A stretch of DNA of 64,000 nt from Octadecabacter antarcticus 307 (GTDB lineage: Bacteria; Pseudomonadota; Alphaproteobacteria; Rhodobacterales; Rhodobacteraceae): contig NC_020911.1 of assembly GCF_000155675.2 (NCBI RefSeq), forward strand, positions 1,912,501 to 1,976,500, in the 5' to 3' direction. Of this stretch, positions 52,323 to 61,764 are shown piece by piece (position 1 is the first letter of the stretch; the number at the start of each line of letters is the position of its first letter). The notes below the pieces were generated by a model, which made no database searches, had not been told where the DNA came from, and was given only the letters and a program-made list of their open reading frames with translations. Position numbers and translations under genes: made by a program.

Positions 52323-54206
52323 TCAGTCTTCCGATAAGACATCACTAATGGCATTTGCCCAACTTTGGTCGACCAATGCATCTGAGGCGACATGCAATCT
52401 GACTTGGAGTTCTGCAGTACTTCCACACAACAAATCATGGAGCTTGTCACGCAGGCATTTCTCAAGTTCTTTTCCATGGCAGCTCGCAAACCAGAATGGG
52501 TCGTTGCCGTTTCCTGGCCGAAAGTCACTTGCTGGAGCACATCTTCTAGGCATCTCTGCTTCTCGCCACTTTACAGCCTTCCCTTTCATGCGGTCTGTGT
52601 AAAGCCTATCAGATATTACTGAACGGCCTCGGTCCAATCGAATGACAAATTCATCGCGTTTCTCTGAAATCGCATTATCAATGCATTTTTGTAATTCATC
52701 AGAACCCTTGTCCGAAAATACATGCGATAAGTGCTCAATGGAGGCAAACTTGTGTTCAATATCGTTTAGATCAGTAAATATTTCTATAACCTTTGAGCCG
52801 CCTTCAGCACTTAACCAACTAGAGAATAAGCTCTTCTCAAAAAGAAGTTCGTTTTCAGTGCGATAATCTCGATCCCTGTGAATGATTATTTTAGTTTCGG
52901 GTCTAAGGTCTCGGAGCAATAGTGCTAATTGTCTTGCGCCTTGTAAATTATTGCACCCATTGTAGGAGAGATATGCGAACGTGTCGTCGGCCCCGTTTGC
53001 TTCAGCAAAAACCTTTACCAGTTCAACCTTTTTATCCTCAGTGAGTAAGATGACTTTTTTGTCGGGGGAAAAGGCTTCAGATCCAATACCCATTGCGCCT
53101 AAACTCATCATTAGTGGAATGGCTGGCAGGTTTTGGTCGTCTAGTTCAACTCGTGCACCTTCTTCCATCCAAACCACTTGAATGTCATCCTGCCTATTCA
53201 TTCTCTGAATGAGTTGCGGTGAATGGCTAGTCAGAAGAATTCGAGTGCCGAGCCGCTCTGAAAGCCCTCGTAAAGCACTAAGTAGTTTGCTTTGGCTGTC
53301 TGCATGAAGATGTGCATCCGGTTCATCCAGCAACAAAAGTGGTGGCTCAAAAAAGCAGGAATAAGCTAAGATCTGGATGACTTGTAACATACCAGTTGAT
53401 GCAAGGTCTATCGGCATAGTTTGCCCTAGATAATCCACATTTACCTTAACATACTGTTCAGTATTTTCATCATGATCAACTTTGATACGAGCGCCGTCAT
53501 ATACTTCGTTTAGTAGCAGGCAGAACCGCCTCCACTTGCACTCTGGTAAAGCTGAAACCGGACCATCATTCCAATCTGTAGTCTGCCAAATACTCGCAAC
53601 ATTTTTGGACCAATCTGCTTTGTCTTCGAAGAGATGATAAAGTAAGCTTCGTAAGTACGTATTGGCGTCGCCTTGCATTACACTAGAGGCAAGAGCACCT
53701 CGTGTTTTCAACTCTTCGCGCGTAGAAACTCCCGAAAGTCCAGGAGTAAAAACCGAAGCATTGTTTTTAGGGTCTGCTAGCTCAAGCGCAAAATCGTCAT
53801 CGCCTTGGCGCTTCAACGAAATATTGGCGTTTTTACCTCTACGTACTTTAAGTGAAAGCGATTTTGCAACGCGTTCATTATTAATCAGCATATTTCCCGA
53901 AAGAGTGATGTCGAACCCAACCCTCTCGGTAGCAGGCCGGCCTCTCCGTAAGTCAACGATGTTGTGGGTGGGGCGGAAAGACACCTGTTCATCTGACACA
54001 GAGCCAACAATTTTGGCTTTGCTTCTCGGCCTAGATCTATGTGCAGCCTGCAATAATGATGTGCCTAATTGGATAGCCTGCAAAACACTACTTTTGCCAC
54101 TGGTATTCCCTCCCACCAACGCAGTAATTGGTGCCAAATCCAACGTGAGATCAACAATACGTTTAAAGTCCTTAATGGTAACATTAGTGATTTGAAAATC
54201 AGACAT
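52323..54206 (-). CDS. OLD-like ATPase with TOPRIM-type C-terminus
   Basis: A 627-aa protein. AAA_21/RecF-like ATPase: Walker A LVGGNTSGKSS (~30-40), Walker B LLLLDEPDAHLHAD (~287-300), and LLTSHSPQL (~330). The C-terminal part has LLTEDKKVEL (~384) and IIIHRDRDYR (~440), the acidic E...DxD pattern of TOPRIM nucleases. It is distinct from the OLD protein at 3820-5670. Start at 54206, preceded by AAGGTGG; the frame runs to 54269. No PtuB-, GajB- or reverse-transcriptase-like gene adjoins it. Probable stand-alone antiphage or DNA-processing nuclease. Confidence 0.75.
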   Translation of the reverse strand: MSDFQITNVTIKDFKRIVDLTLDLAPITALVGGNTSGKSSVLQAIQLGTSLLQAAHRSRPRSKAKIVGSVSDEQVSFRPTHNIVDLRRGRPATERVGFDITLSGNMLINNERVAKSLSLKVRRGKNANISLKRQGDDDFALELADPKNNASVFTPGLSGVSTREELKTRGALASSVMQGDANTYLRSLLYHLFEDKADWSKNVASIWQTTDWNDGPVSALPECKWRRFCLLLNEVYDGARIKVDHDENTEQYVKVNVDYLGQTMPIDLASTGMLQVIQILAYSCFFEPPLLLLDEPDAHLHADSQSKLLSALRGLSERLGTRILLTSHSPQLIQRMNRQDDIQVVWMEEGARVELDDQNLPAIPLMMSLGAMGIGSEAFSPDKKVILLTEDKKVELVKVFAEANGADDTFAYLSYNGCNNLQGARQLALLLRDLRPETKIIIHRDRDYRTENELLFEKSLFSSWLSAEGGSKVIEIFTDLNDIEHKFASIEHLSHVFSDKGSDELQKCIDNAISEKRDEFVIRLDRGRSVISDRLYTDRMKGKAVKWREAEMPRRCAPASDFRPGNGNDPFWFASCHGKELEKCLRDKLHDLLCGSTAELQVRLHVASDALVDQSWANAISDVLSED

Positions 54207-54335
54207 AAATCCACCTTTTTGAAAAAAAGCACAGTCTTGAGAGGTAAGCAAGGCTTGAATGCGCCTCAAATCTGGGTTGGGAGCTGCCTTTAGGCGTACT
54301 TCTCACGAACGGCAGGTTTGGGCGGCGGCCTCAAC

Positions 54336-55060
54336 CGGTCGACGCAACACTTTAATCTTTAGGAAGAGCTGGAGTGTTTCAAATGAAGTATCGTCGCAGG
54401 ATTTACTATTCAGCTGAGCAGCGGGCTGAGATCTGGGATCGTTGGCAACGTGGCGAGTCGATGAGGTCTATTGGGCGGGTGTTCGATCGCCAATCATCCT
54501 CAGTCTTTTCAGTGATCTCACCAACTGGCGGGATACGTCCGCTGGATCGCAAGCGCGGACACGTTGCATTGAGCCTTTCTGAGCGTGAAGAGATATCTCG
54601 CGGGCTGAGCACCAAGCAGTCTCTGCGCGCAATTGCGCTTCAGTTGCGGCGTGCGCCCTCGACGATCAGCAGGGAGGTTCGGCGCAATGGTGGACTGACT
54701 GGCTATCGTGCGATGGCGTCTGATCAGGCCGCTTGGGATCGCGCTCTGCGTCCCAAGTTGTGCAAGCTGGCTTGTCACCCAACATTGGCGCGCGCAGTAT
54801 CAGCTAAGCTGCGGCGCAAGTGGTCACCAGAGCAGGTTGCCGGTTGGCTCAAACGAGCGTTCCCGGGGGAGGCATGCAAACAGGTGTCACACGAAACGAT
54901 CTATCGTAGCCTCTATATACAGGCGCGCGGTGTCCTCAAAAAGGAGCTGCTGGCGCACTTGCGCGCAAAACGCACCGTCAGGCGCTCCAAGCACGCCAGC
55001 CAGAAGCGCAACGGCAATGGTCAGATTAAAGATGCTGTGTCCATCAGCGAAAGGCAATCT
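54336..55060 (+). mobile_element. Truncated IS30-family insertion sequence
   Basis: The transposase frame from 54383 (GGAG 8 nt upstream) shows the IS30 N-terminal HTHs (SMRSIGRVFDRQSSSVFSVI; LREEISRGLS-type second domain; SPEQVAGWLKRAFPG; HETIYRSLY). Near 55058, after VSISER, similarity to the family stops and the frame runs into unrelated sequence to 55180. The whole DDE catalytic domain (~150 aa) is lost, so the element is dead. Sequence near 54336 (CCGGTCGACGCAACACTTT) probably belongs to its left end. Confidence 0.75.
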
Positions 55061-55225
55061 AGTCATGACGCATTATGTCTGCGTTTTGGTTGCAAAGTTA
55101 AAGTTGGCGACAACGGTCACTTTGGTTTCAAAACAGATTTTCTCTTAGTGAGACAGGCACATGCGGACCGCCAACTTTAAGTTGTTCGCACAGCAGGCCT
55201 TGGTGAAGTTTGCAGTCAGCAGCTG

Positions 55226-55882
55226 TTATTCTGATGCTCCGCCGCCCTGTGTCAGTTGGGACAGAATGTTGGCGTAATTGTCGACCCCCTGTGCACCAGT
55301 AACCAAATGCTGGCGGTCAAAAACCATTGCGGGGACTCCGGTGATACCTTGCTGGGTCCAGAATTTTTCTTCTGCGCGAACTTGGTCAGCAAAACGTTGA
55401 TCGATCAGAATGGCCTCGGCTTCTGCACGGTCGAGGCCGACTTTTGACGCAATGGCGGCAAGTACATCGGGGTCGGACAGATTGCGACAATGGGTGAAGT
55501 GCGCGATAAATAGCGCCTGTTTCAGATCGTCGCCTTTGCCCTTAAGCGTCGCCCAGTGCAGCAATTGGTGTGTATCAAACGTGTTATGCATTCGCATGTC
55601 GTCAGCGAATAAAAACGTAAAGTCGAGATCTTCACCGATTGCTGTCAGGCGATCACGGTTGGCGTGTGATTCAGCCTGACTGCTGCCGTATTTTTCCATT
55701 ATGTGCTCGACGATGTTCTGGCCTTCGGCAGGCATGCTAGGGTTCAGTTCAAACGGATGCCAATGGATATCTACGGCCGTGCCCGACGCTTCGGCAGCCT
55801 TTTTCAACTGGCGGTAACCAACAATGCACCACGGACAGACGACGTCTGAGATAATATCGATACGCAATGGCGTCGTTGTCAT
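55226..55882 (-). CDS. DsbA-family oxidoreductase (FrnE-like)
   Basis: A 218-aa thioredoxin-fold protein with the redox motif CPWC in DIISDVVCPWCIVGYRQL (~9-26), the inserted helical domain and a cis-Pro region GVPAMVFD (~181-188). No signal peptide, so cytoplasmic, as for FrnE/2-hydroxychromene-2-carboxylate isomerase-like members. It likely catalyses thiol-disulfide exchange or a glutathione-dependent isomerisation. A GAGGAATTCC sequence near the start supplies the ribosome-binding site. Confidence 0.8.
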   Translation of the reverse strand: MTTTPLRIDIISDVVCPWCIVGYRQLKKAAEASGTAVDIHWHPFELNPSMPAEGQNIVEHIMEKYGSSQAESHANRDRLTAIGEDLDFTFLFADDMRMHNTFDTHQLLHWATLKGKGDDLKQALFIAHFTHCRNLSDPDVLAAIASKVGLDRAEAEAILIDQRFADQVRAEEKFWTQQGITGVPAMVFDRQHLVTGAQGVDNYANILSQLTQGGGASE

Positions 55883-56151
55883 GGAGGAATTCCTTTGAAC
55901 TGTGATACCTCATGCAGGTGTGGTCGAATGAACAAAACGTCAAGTTATGGAGCTCATCTGGCTCTCAACCAGCGTCTTCAAATAGTAAATTTGTCTGTAT
56001 AGCTCACGCCTGAACTTCCCAATTTTAATTTTTGAAAGTTGCCGCGTGTCTTCACATGATCCTTGAGAGGATATTTACCGCAAATGCCGCAAATGCCGCA
56101 GCCTAAGGTGCCTGCACGCAAAGTAATTATCCTAGGGATTTGGCGTTATTG

Positions 56152-56530
56152 CACTGTCGTGAGAGTTGCATGATCTTCGTTCTTAAGTTCAAGTGCGGGT
56201 ATCCACGCCTCGCCGCCGCGACCGAGCTTGGTGAGGTGCGCCCGCACCCGCTCACCCCTTCAGCTTCAAGGTCAGGCAAGCCGCGACCGAGCACTGCATC
56301 AATGGCTTCGATATCAAAATCGGGAAGCGCAAAGTCCTGAAAGCCAGGTCTTTGGCGGATCGCATCCGCAGATCGTGCGGCTGCAAGACGGCGTTCAGCA
56401 TCCGGTATCTTGGTGTCGATATCGTCATCCGGCTCAAGGTTGCAAAATGCATCCACTTTGTACGGACCGCGAGCATTGGCGGGGATCGCGTCGGCAAGAT
56501 CGCGGAGCGACGCGTTGTGTTCTTCGATGC
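56152..56530 (-). pseudogene. Decayed fragment of a RloC-like AAA_13 ATPase
   Basis: On the minus strand, ASLRDLADAIPANARGPYK...DAIRQRPGFQDFALPDFDIEAIDAVLGRGLPDLEAE matches in style the linker of AAA_13-type ATPases, the family of the RloC/PrrC-associated anticodon nucleases. After a one-base frameshift near 56250 the related text AHLTKLGRGGEAW continues. Walker motifs and the nuclease end are missing. It abuts the truncated DUF2938 gene at about 56530. Confidence 0.55.
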
Positions 56531-56884
56531 GGCGCACATGAGGAAGGGGATTATTACAGTCAGTGCGCCGAACGCGAGCGCCGGTCCTAGACGAGGAGTT
56601 ATGAGCCATTTATCACCAACAAAGGACAGAAAGATGAGAACAAACACCACTCCTGTTAAGTGATGCAAAGTCCAGCCGATCAAACTCTCATACGAGCGCG
56701 CCGGGCTGGCGGTGATCGGGCTATGGCGAACACGGCCTTGTAGTAGGTGAACGAACCATCGCCCGACCAAAGAATAATTGAGTGGTTGAATGCTTAAACT
56801 TTGTTTTAAAAATAGGGCGACGAGGTCCATAAACAGGGTGGCACCAATGCTGATGACAAAGCCGTCGAGTAGAACCTTATCCAT
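56530..56884 (-). pseudogene. Truncated DUF2938 membrane protein
   Basis: The N-terminal ~118 codons of a DUF2938 protein (GFVISIGATLFMDLVALFLK, LNYSLVGRWFVHLLQGRVRH, SYESLIGWTLHHLTGVVFVL, PALAFGALTVIIPFLM). The normal ending of this ~160-aa family is replaced by unrelated residues from the RloC-like fragment. Its start overlaps the 3' end of the MFS gene by 8 bp. It therefore once formed an operon with that transporter. Confidence 0.65.
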
Positions 56885-58256
56885 TTTTGCGCACTTTCTG
56901 TCCGAATGCTGCGTAGAGAGCTATCACAAAGGCGGTACCTGCTGATGCAATCAGGGCCAAAGACCAGCCATCATCCAGTTCGGGCCGCAAAGCTGTCAGG
57001 GTAAGGAAACCGGCCATACCAACGGTGGGCCCAAGCTCCATCGCAGTGTTCATAACACCGGCAGCAAGACCCATTCTTTCAGGTGTTATGTCCTGCGTTA
57101 GCAGCACGGCAGATGCCGCAAACATCAGGGATGTTCCCGCGGGCAAGATTATTAATCCCGGTAGAATTTGCTGAAGATAGTCTGGCCCGAAGCCAGATAG
57201 TAGACCAAGCGCCACCGCTAGGAGGCCAAGGCCAATAACCATCGTGCGGTTAGCCCCGAACCGAAGCACCGCCCAGCCCGCAGGCCCGTTACCCAGGATC
57301 AACACCGCAAGATACGGTGTCAGAGCCATTGCTGTGGCAAGTGGGCTCCATTCCGGCCCGCCTTGCAGATAGAGTGCAAGAATGAAGGTCACGAGCGCCA
57401 TGCTTGCTGCAGCCAGCATAATCCCGAGGCTTCCGATGACCCGCCGACGATCATCGAAAAAATCTGGCGGCAAAAGCGGCAGCTTGGCGCGCCGCTCCCG
57501 CCAAACAAATGCCACCACGGCCAGCACTGCTAGAGTGCCAAAGCCAGCTACTGAGAGAGACAGCCAATTGTGTTCGCTGCCCATACTTAAAGCATAACCT
57601 CCACTCGTGAAGGCCAACAGTGCAAAGATGGCACCTAGAATATCCAACCTTCCTCGCGGGGCTCGCGCAGATAGTACTGGGAAAATGCGTCCGCGTAGGG
57701 TCAGGGCGACAAGCGCCGTGACGCAGGGGACCGCGAACATCCAGCGCCAAGAAATCCAAGTGGTGAGTACCCCAGAAAGAACAACGCCAGCTGCCGCTCC
57801 GAGGACCGAAATTCCGCCCCATCGCGCCATAGCACGATCAAAATCTTGAGCATTGGGATAGAGAGCCGCAACATGAGTGACAGCAGCAGGAGCGATCATG
57901 GCGGCTGCAATCCCTTGCATGGCACGCATTCCCACAAGCACTTCAAAAGACGGAGACAATGCTGCACCGAGAGAGCTGAGCCCGAAACCCCAAAGGCCAA
58001 TGTGCAGTACAGGTGTGCCGCCGAAACGATCACTCAGCCCACCACCGAGCAGGAGCAGGCCGCTATATGGCAGCCCATAAGAGACTTGCAGCAGTATAAG
58101 TTCGGATGTGTTGAGCCCAAACTCTGTTCCGATGTGGGGCAACGGCACCGCAATAAGAGTGATTGTAAAAATCAGAACCGCTTGGACCAGCGCCAGCAAC
58201 ACAAAGGCAAGCAGCGGCGATGTGCTTGGTGGATTGGTGGTATGCGAGATTGTCAT
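56877..58256 (-). CDS. MFS drug/metabolite efflux transporter
   Basis: A 459-aa protein with ~14 hydrophobic segments, MFS motif A (GGGLSDRFGGTP, ~75) and a motif-C-like glycine-rich segment (GGISVLGAAAGVVLSGVL, ~147-164), as in DHA2-type antiporters. It diverges from a MerR-type regulator, and an inverted repeat lies between, so it is probably induced by a compound sensed by that regulator. The DUF2938 gene overlaps its end. Confidence 0.8.
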   Translation of the reverse strand: MTISHTTNPPSTSPLLAFVLLALVQAVLIFTITLIAVPLPHIGTEFGLNTSELILLQVSYGLPYSGLLLLGGGLSDRFGGTPVLHIGLWGFGLSSLGAALSPSFEVLVGMRAMQGIAAAMIAPAAVTHVAALYPNAQDFDRAMARWGGISVLGAAAGVVLSGVLTTWISWRWMFAVPCVTALVALTLRGRIFPVLSARAPRGRLDILGAIFALLAFTSGGYALSMGSEHNWLSLSVAGFGTLAVLAVVAFVWRERRAKLPLLPPDFFDDRRRVIGSLGIMLAAASMALVTFILALYLQGGPEWSPLATAMALTPYLAVLILGNGPAGWAVLRFGANRTMVIGLGLLAVALGLLSGFGPDYLQQILPGLIILPAGTSLMFAASAVLLTQDITPERMGLAAGVMNTAMELGPTVGMAGFLTLTALRPELDDGWSLALIASAGTAFVIALYAAFGQKVRKNG

Positions 58257-58283
58257 GGACCTGAAACTCCGTTGATATTTTGC

Positions 58284-58307
58284 TGAAGTACTATATGTAC
58301 AACTTCA
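58284..58307 (-). promoter_or_regulatory. MerR-type operator
   Basis: TGAAGT-N12-ACTTCA inverted repeat in the 72-bp divergent region. On the minus strand it begins CTTGAAGT, which would be the -35 element within a long-spacer promoter of the MFS gene, the normal MerR arrangement. Confidence 0.6.
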
Positions 58308-58328
58308 AGCCAACTTGAGGTCAAGGCC

Positions 58329-58721
58329 ATGTTAGATATTTCTGAACTTTCCCGACGTACCGGGTTCCCCGCTTCGAAGCTGCGGTACTACGAAGAGGTC
58401 GGACTTATCCGATCAATAGGACGTAAGGGGTTGAAACGGCTGTTTGAAGAGGAGGTAACAACGCGATTGGCGTTGATCGCACTTGGGCAGACGGCAGGCT
58501 TTTCTCTTGCTGAGATACGCGCATTGATCGGCGTGGAGGGGCAACCTGATTTGGATCGCTCCGCCCTTGGGCAGAAAGCCGATATGCTTGACTCTCAGAT
58601 CCAAGAGTTGGCCGCCCTAAGAGACGGAATTCGGCATATTATGAATTGTTCCGCAGAGCACCACTTGGACTGCCCTCGATTCCGACGCATTTTACGGGTG
58701 GCAATGAAGAGAAAAGCGTAA
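58329..58721 (+). CDS. MerR-family transcriptional regulator
   Basis: A 130-aa MerR protein: winged HTH (ISELSRRTGFPASKLRYYEEVGLI, ~4-27), a dimerisation coiled coil (~80-110) and a C-terminal Cys-containing stretch (MNCSAEHHLDCPRF, ~107-120). The two cysteines could bind a metal or sense thiol stress. AAGG 6 nt before the ATG. Divergent from the MFS efflux gene, its likely target. Confidence 0.8.
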   Translation: MLDISELSRRTGFPASKLRYYEEVGLIRSIGRKGLKRLFEEEVTTRLALIALGQTAGFSLAEIRALIGVEGQPDLDRSALGQKADMLDSQIQELAALRDGIRHIMNCSAEHHLDCPRFRRILRVAMKRKA

Positions 58722-59016
58722 AGCGGAGCATTTCCACGGCGGAAGAGATGACTGCATTAAAGTGAGCGGCGATAAAGGCGGTTCTGAACCGCCATTTGCT
58801 ATGGTTTAACAAACGATGGTTTTTGGACTCTTTCGAATGGCAGTTGCCAGCCCTTCTTGAATATTCGATCCGCGGCCAATATAGTGTTAATTCCAATTTG
58901 AGAGTGAATGAAGATGGACAAGCGCCACCGGTAATCCGGCTAACCGCATTTGACGAGCGCATCGCTTTAGGCGAACGGCGCTCGAAATCTATCTTCAGTT
59001 CCACAAAGGAAATCCT
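58722..59016. repeat. Intergenic region with an interspersed repeat copy
   Basis: Around 58741-58800 a repeat-family unit (AAGGCGGTTCTGAACCGCCATTTGCT) forms a GCGGTTC/GAACCGC hairpin. The rest holds the promoter of the SDR gene; no gene seen. Confidence 0.45.
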
Positions 59017-59811
59017 ATGCCTAAACTAACTGGAAAAACCGCCCTCGTGACCGGTGCCGCACGCGGTATCGGCGCGGCCATTGCCCATGCTTTCTTACAT
59101 GAAGGCGCAGAGGTTATTGTCACCGATATCAATGTTGAGGTTGGTCAAGCAACCGCTGATTCAATGGGCGCTACCTTCGCTCGCTTAGACGTTGCCTCGG
59201 AGGCAGACTGGACCGCTATCACAGAACATTTCCCGACCCTTGATGTGCTCGTAAATAACGCGGGTGTCACAGGTCTGGAGGGGCCGTTCGACGGGCCACC
59301 ACCTGCCCACGATCCCGAAAATGCACAGCTTGCAGACTGGCACGCCGTCCACGCCATAAATCTTGACGGCACGTTTCTCGGTTGCCGCTATGCAATTCGC
59401 GCCATGCGCAGAAAGGGTGCTGGCTCTATCATTAATATTTCGTCGCGTTCGGGGCTAGTAGGGGTTCCAATGGCGGCGGCCTATGCTTCATCTAAATCCG
59501 CCATACGAAATCATACCAAAAGTGTGGCGCTTTATTGTGCGAGCCAAGGTCTAAAAATTCGCTGCAATTCAATCCATCCAGCGGCGATCATGACCCCCAT
59601 GTGGGAGCCGATGCTCTGCAATGGACCTGATCGGGAGAAACGTGAAGCTGCGATGGTTGCTGATACGCCTATGCGGCGTTTTGGAACGCCGGAAGAAGTA
59701 GCTGCGATTGCCGTGCTGTTGGCCTCTGATGATGCCGCCTACATGACCGGAGCAGAGCTCACCGTCGATGGAGGTATCCTGGCGGGATCGGCGGCTACAC
59801 CCGGTAGCTGA
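59017..59811 (+). CDS. Short-chain dehydrogenase/reductase
   Basis: A 264-aa classical SDR: cofactor motif TGAARGIG (~12-19), NNAG (~83-86), catalytic Ser in NISSRSG (~138) and YxxxK in YASSKSA (~151-155). An acidic residue at the end of beta-2 (VTDINVE) favours NAD(H). AAGGAA precedes the ATG. Substrate unknown; a cyclic alcohol or sugar alcohol is typical. Confidence 0.85.
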   Translation: MPKLTGKTALVTGAARGIGAAIAHAFLHEGAEVIVTDINVEVGQATADSMGATFARLDVASEADWTAITEHFPTLDVLVNNAGVTGLEGPFDGPPPAHDPENAQLADWHAVHAINLDGTFLGCRYAIRAMRRKGAGSIINISSRSGLVGVPMAAAYASSKSAIRNHTKSVALYCASQGLKIRCNSIHPAAIMTPMWEPMLCNGPDREKREAAMVADTPMRRFGTPEEVAAIAVLLASDDAAYMTGAELTVDGGILAGSAATPGS

Positions 59812-59908
59812 AAAACTGAGGGCGGGGAATGTCTCATCCCTGCTCTCATGCCATTTCGGTTCAGCAAACCCTTGTTTTTGGCGCTGATCTAGGCGCAGAA
59901 TTTAGTCG

Positions 59909-60331
59909 TTATTTACGTGTCTCTAGGACTATCGACGAAATCGAGGATGTAATCATATTGCTTACCCCGACCTTGTCGTTGAGGTCTGTTAAATCCCTGG
60001 GTGTTGGGACAAGGCATCTGGCAATTGCATCAATATCTCCCGACAGGGACTGCACTTCCTGAACACCCTTAAGAGACGCAAGCCAATCTAGCGCCTGATT
60101 ACATGGGCGTATAGCAATCTTGATGAAAAGCAGGGCGCTGATCAGCCCTGGCTGACCTAAAGAATAATCGGTAAAATACCCGGTGATGACGCCGTCTGTT
60201 TCGAGCTTTGTGACGCGATCTTGGATAGCTGTCCTCGACAAGCCAATCTCACGCCCCAGTGCCGCGAAACTCATCCGAGCGTCCCGCTCCAATACTGCCA
60301 ATATCCTTTGATCTGTTTTGTCCAAACTCAA
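59909..60331 (-). CDS. Lrp/AsnC-family regulator
   Basis: A 140-aa Lrp protein with N-terminal HTH (MSFAALGREIGLSRTAIQDRVTKLE, ~19-43) and C-terminal RAM domain. It appears to start at a TTG at 60331 with GAGGAA just upstream, because the next Met would remove the first helix of the DNA-binding domain. Two 12-bp direct repeats lie directly upstream, and it diverges from a small cupin gene. Confidence 0.8.
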   Translation of the reverse strand: MSLDKTDQRILAVLERDARMSFAALGREIGLSRTAIQDRVTKLETDGVITGYFTDYSLGQPGLISALLFIKIAIRPCNQALDWLASLKGVQEVQSLSGDIDAIARCLVPTPRDLTDLNDKVGVSNMITSSISSIVLETRK

Positions 60332-60336
60332 TTTCC

Positions 60337-60369
60337 TCGGTTCGCAACCCCATCACGTCGGTTCGCAAC
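60337..60369. promoter_or_regulatory. Tandem operator of the Lrp/cupin pair
   Basis: Two copies of TCGGTTCGCAAC at 60337-60348 and 60358-60369, a 21-bp period equal to two helical turns, just upstream of the Lrp start. Suits cooperative Lrp binding and control of both genes. Confidence 0.6.
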
Positions 60370-60423
60370 TATGTTCTTCCGCGCCCTTGACCCAGAGTAG
60401 GTCTCAAATGAGGAGAACGTTAG

Positions 60424-60735
60424 ATGGAAAAGATCACCGCAAGCGAATTTACTGGCTCACACGCATGGGATGCACGCGATATCGAACGAATTGAAGACGC
60501 GACTGTACGGCTTCATTGGACCGATGCGCCCTACATATGGCACGTAAATGATGGGCCTGAAGTATTCGTTGTGCTGGATGGCGAGGTGGACATGCACGTC
60601 CGTAAAAACGGGGTCGAAGAAGTTTTGAGACTGAAAGTTGGTGATATTTTTCACGCTGAAAATGGTGATGAGCATGTTGCTCATCCTGATGGTGCCGTCC
60701 GTGCCTTAGTGATCGAAAAAACAGGTAGCGTTTAG
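60424..60735 (+). CDS. Small cupin-domain protein
   Basis: A 103-aa single-domain cupin with a beta-barrel core (EVFVVLDGEVDMHVRKNG, ~40-57; GDIFHAENGDEHVAHPDG, ~73-90). The first His of the usual metal set is replaced near WHVNDGPE, while His residues in FHAENGDEH remain. Strong ribosome-binding site AGGAGA. Likely the target of the divergent Lrp regulator; reaction unknown. Confidence 0.75.
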   Translation: MEKITASEFTGSHAWDARDIERIEDATVRLHWTDAPYIWHVNDGPEVFVVLDGEVDMHVRKNGVEEVLRLKVGDIFHAENGDEHVAHPDGAVRALVIEKTGSV

Positions 60736-60831
60736 GCTGGCGCTGGAAACATCCCCTGCTGGGCACGCCGTGTCTGCCATTAGTGGCCGCTCAACAAACG
60801 GTCGGTTTGGCAGCGCATCGAACTCGACTAT

Positions 60832-61461
60832 CTACACAGACTGGATTTTTGCAGTAATGATTTTGAAGCTTGTGGCTCCAAATCCGATTGCGAATGTGCC
60901 CTCGAACCACCTTCTAAGACGCAGATAAACCCGTGTCATTGCTTTGGAAGAGAACAAAATAGCATATCCATGAAAAATCAAAACACCCTGGATTCCAACT
61001 GCAATAATTACAATTGTCAAATCACCGGTGGACGATCCTACTGGAATGCCCAACGAATAAAGAGACCCAAAGAACAAGATCGCTTTCGGGTTTGTGACAT
61101 TGAGCAGGAGGCCTTTCGTAAATAATCTCGATTTACTTCCAGTCATAGGCTTAGTCGCAATCTCTTTTCTGGAAAGTGCTGACCGAGCCGATTTGTAAGC
61201 GAGAAACATGAGGTATGCGGCTCCAAAATATCGGAACACCTCAAACATCCATGCGTTCGCAAGCATAACCGCTCCAAGACCGAGTGCTGCTGAAACAGAC
61301 CACATTAACGAACCGGTTGTAATTCCGGATGCCAGCGACATCCCTGAAGCTCTGCCAGAACCCATAGAAGTTCCTGCAATTGCAAGTGTCGCAGGCCCGG
61401 GGCCAGCGCTTGCTACGAGAGCGGCAAGAAGGATCAGCGGAAGATTTATATCCAGCAACAT
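60832..61461 (-). CDS. LysE-family amino-acid exporter
   Basis: A 209-aa inner-membrane protein with about six hydrophobic segments and the LysE/RhtB signature at the N-terminus (ASAGPGPATLAIAGTSMGSGRASGM-type, ~17-40) and KGLLLNVTNPKAILFFGSLY (~114-133). It exports amino acids or analogues. Stand-alone here. AAGG precedes its ATG. Confidence 0.85.
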   Translation of the reverse strand: MLLDINLPLILLAALVASAGPGPATLAIAGTSMGSGRASGMSLASGITTGSLMWSVSAALGLGAVMLANAWMFEVFRYFGAAYLMFLAYKSARSALSRKEIATKPMTGSKSRLFTKGLLLNVTNPKAILFFGSLYSLGIPVGSSTGDLTIVIIAVGIQGVLIFHGYAILFSSKAMTRVYLRLRRWFEGTFAIGFGATSFKIITAKIQSV

Positions 61462-61764
61462 GTTTCACAGGCCTTTTGATGGTTCTAACGAACCTTTTGA
61501 CACTCACATCTGAATGTAAATCTTGGTTGAGGGTAGGTCTTAGGTGCATACGCAATGGTTCCCAAAAAGGACCGTTTGTTGCATGATCAAAATTTAGGTC
61601 GATCTGATACTCTTTTCCCGAAAGTAGTCATTGGTCATGCATAGGTCAGAGTTCGCTAAGTCCACCGACCTACGTTTTTACCGAAAAATGCTTTGCTGTG
61701 CACGAATGGCCGCAATGGTGAGCCACGCCGCAGTATAGTGACGTGGCGGCCAAGGTCCGCTATG
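61462..61764. repeat. Intergenic region with a diverged interspersed repeat
   Basis: No gene. Positions ~61690-61764 (TGGCCGCAATGGTGAGC, GACGTGGCGGCCAAGGTCCG) align with the repeat at ~34.9 kb and form the left flank of the MITE-like element. Confidence 0.45.
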
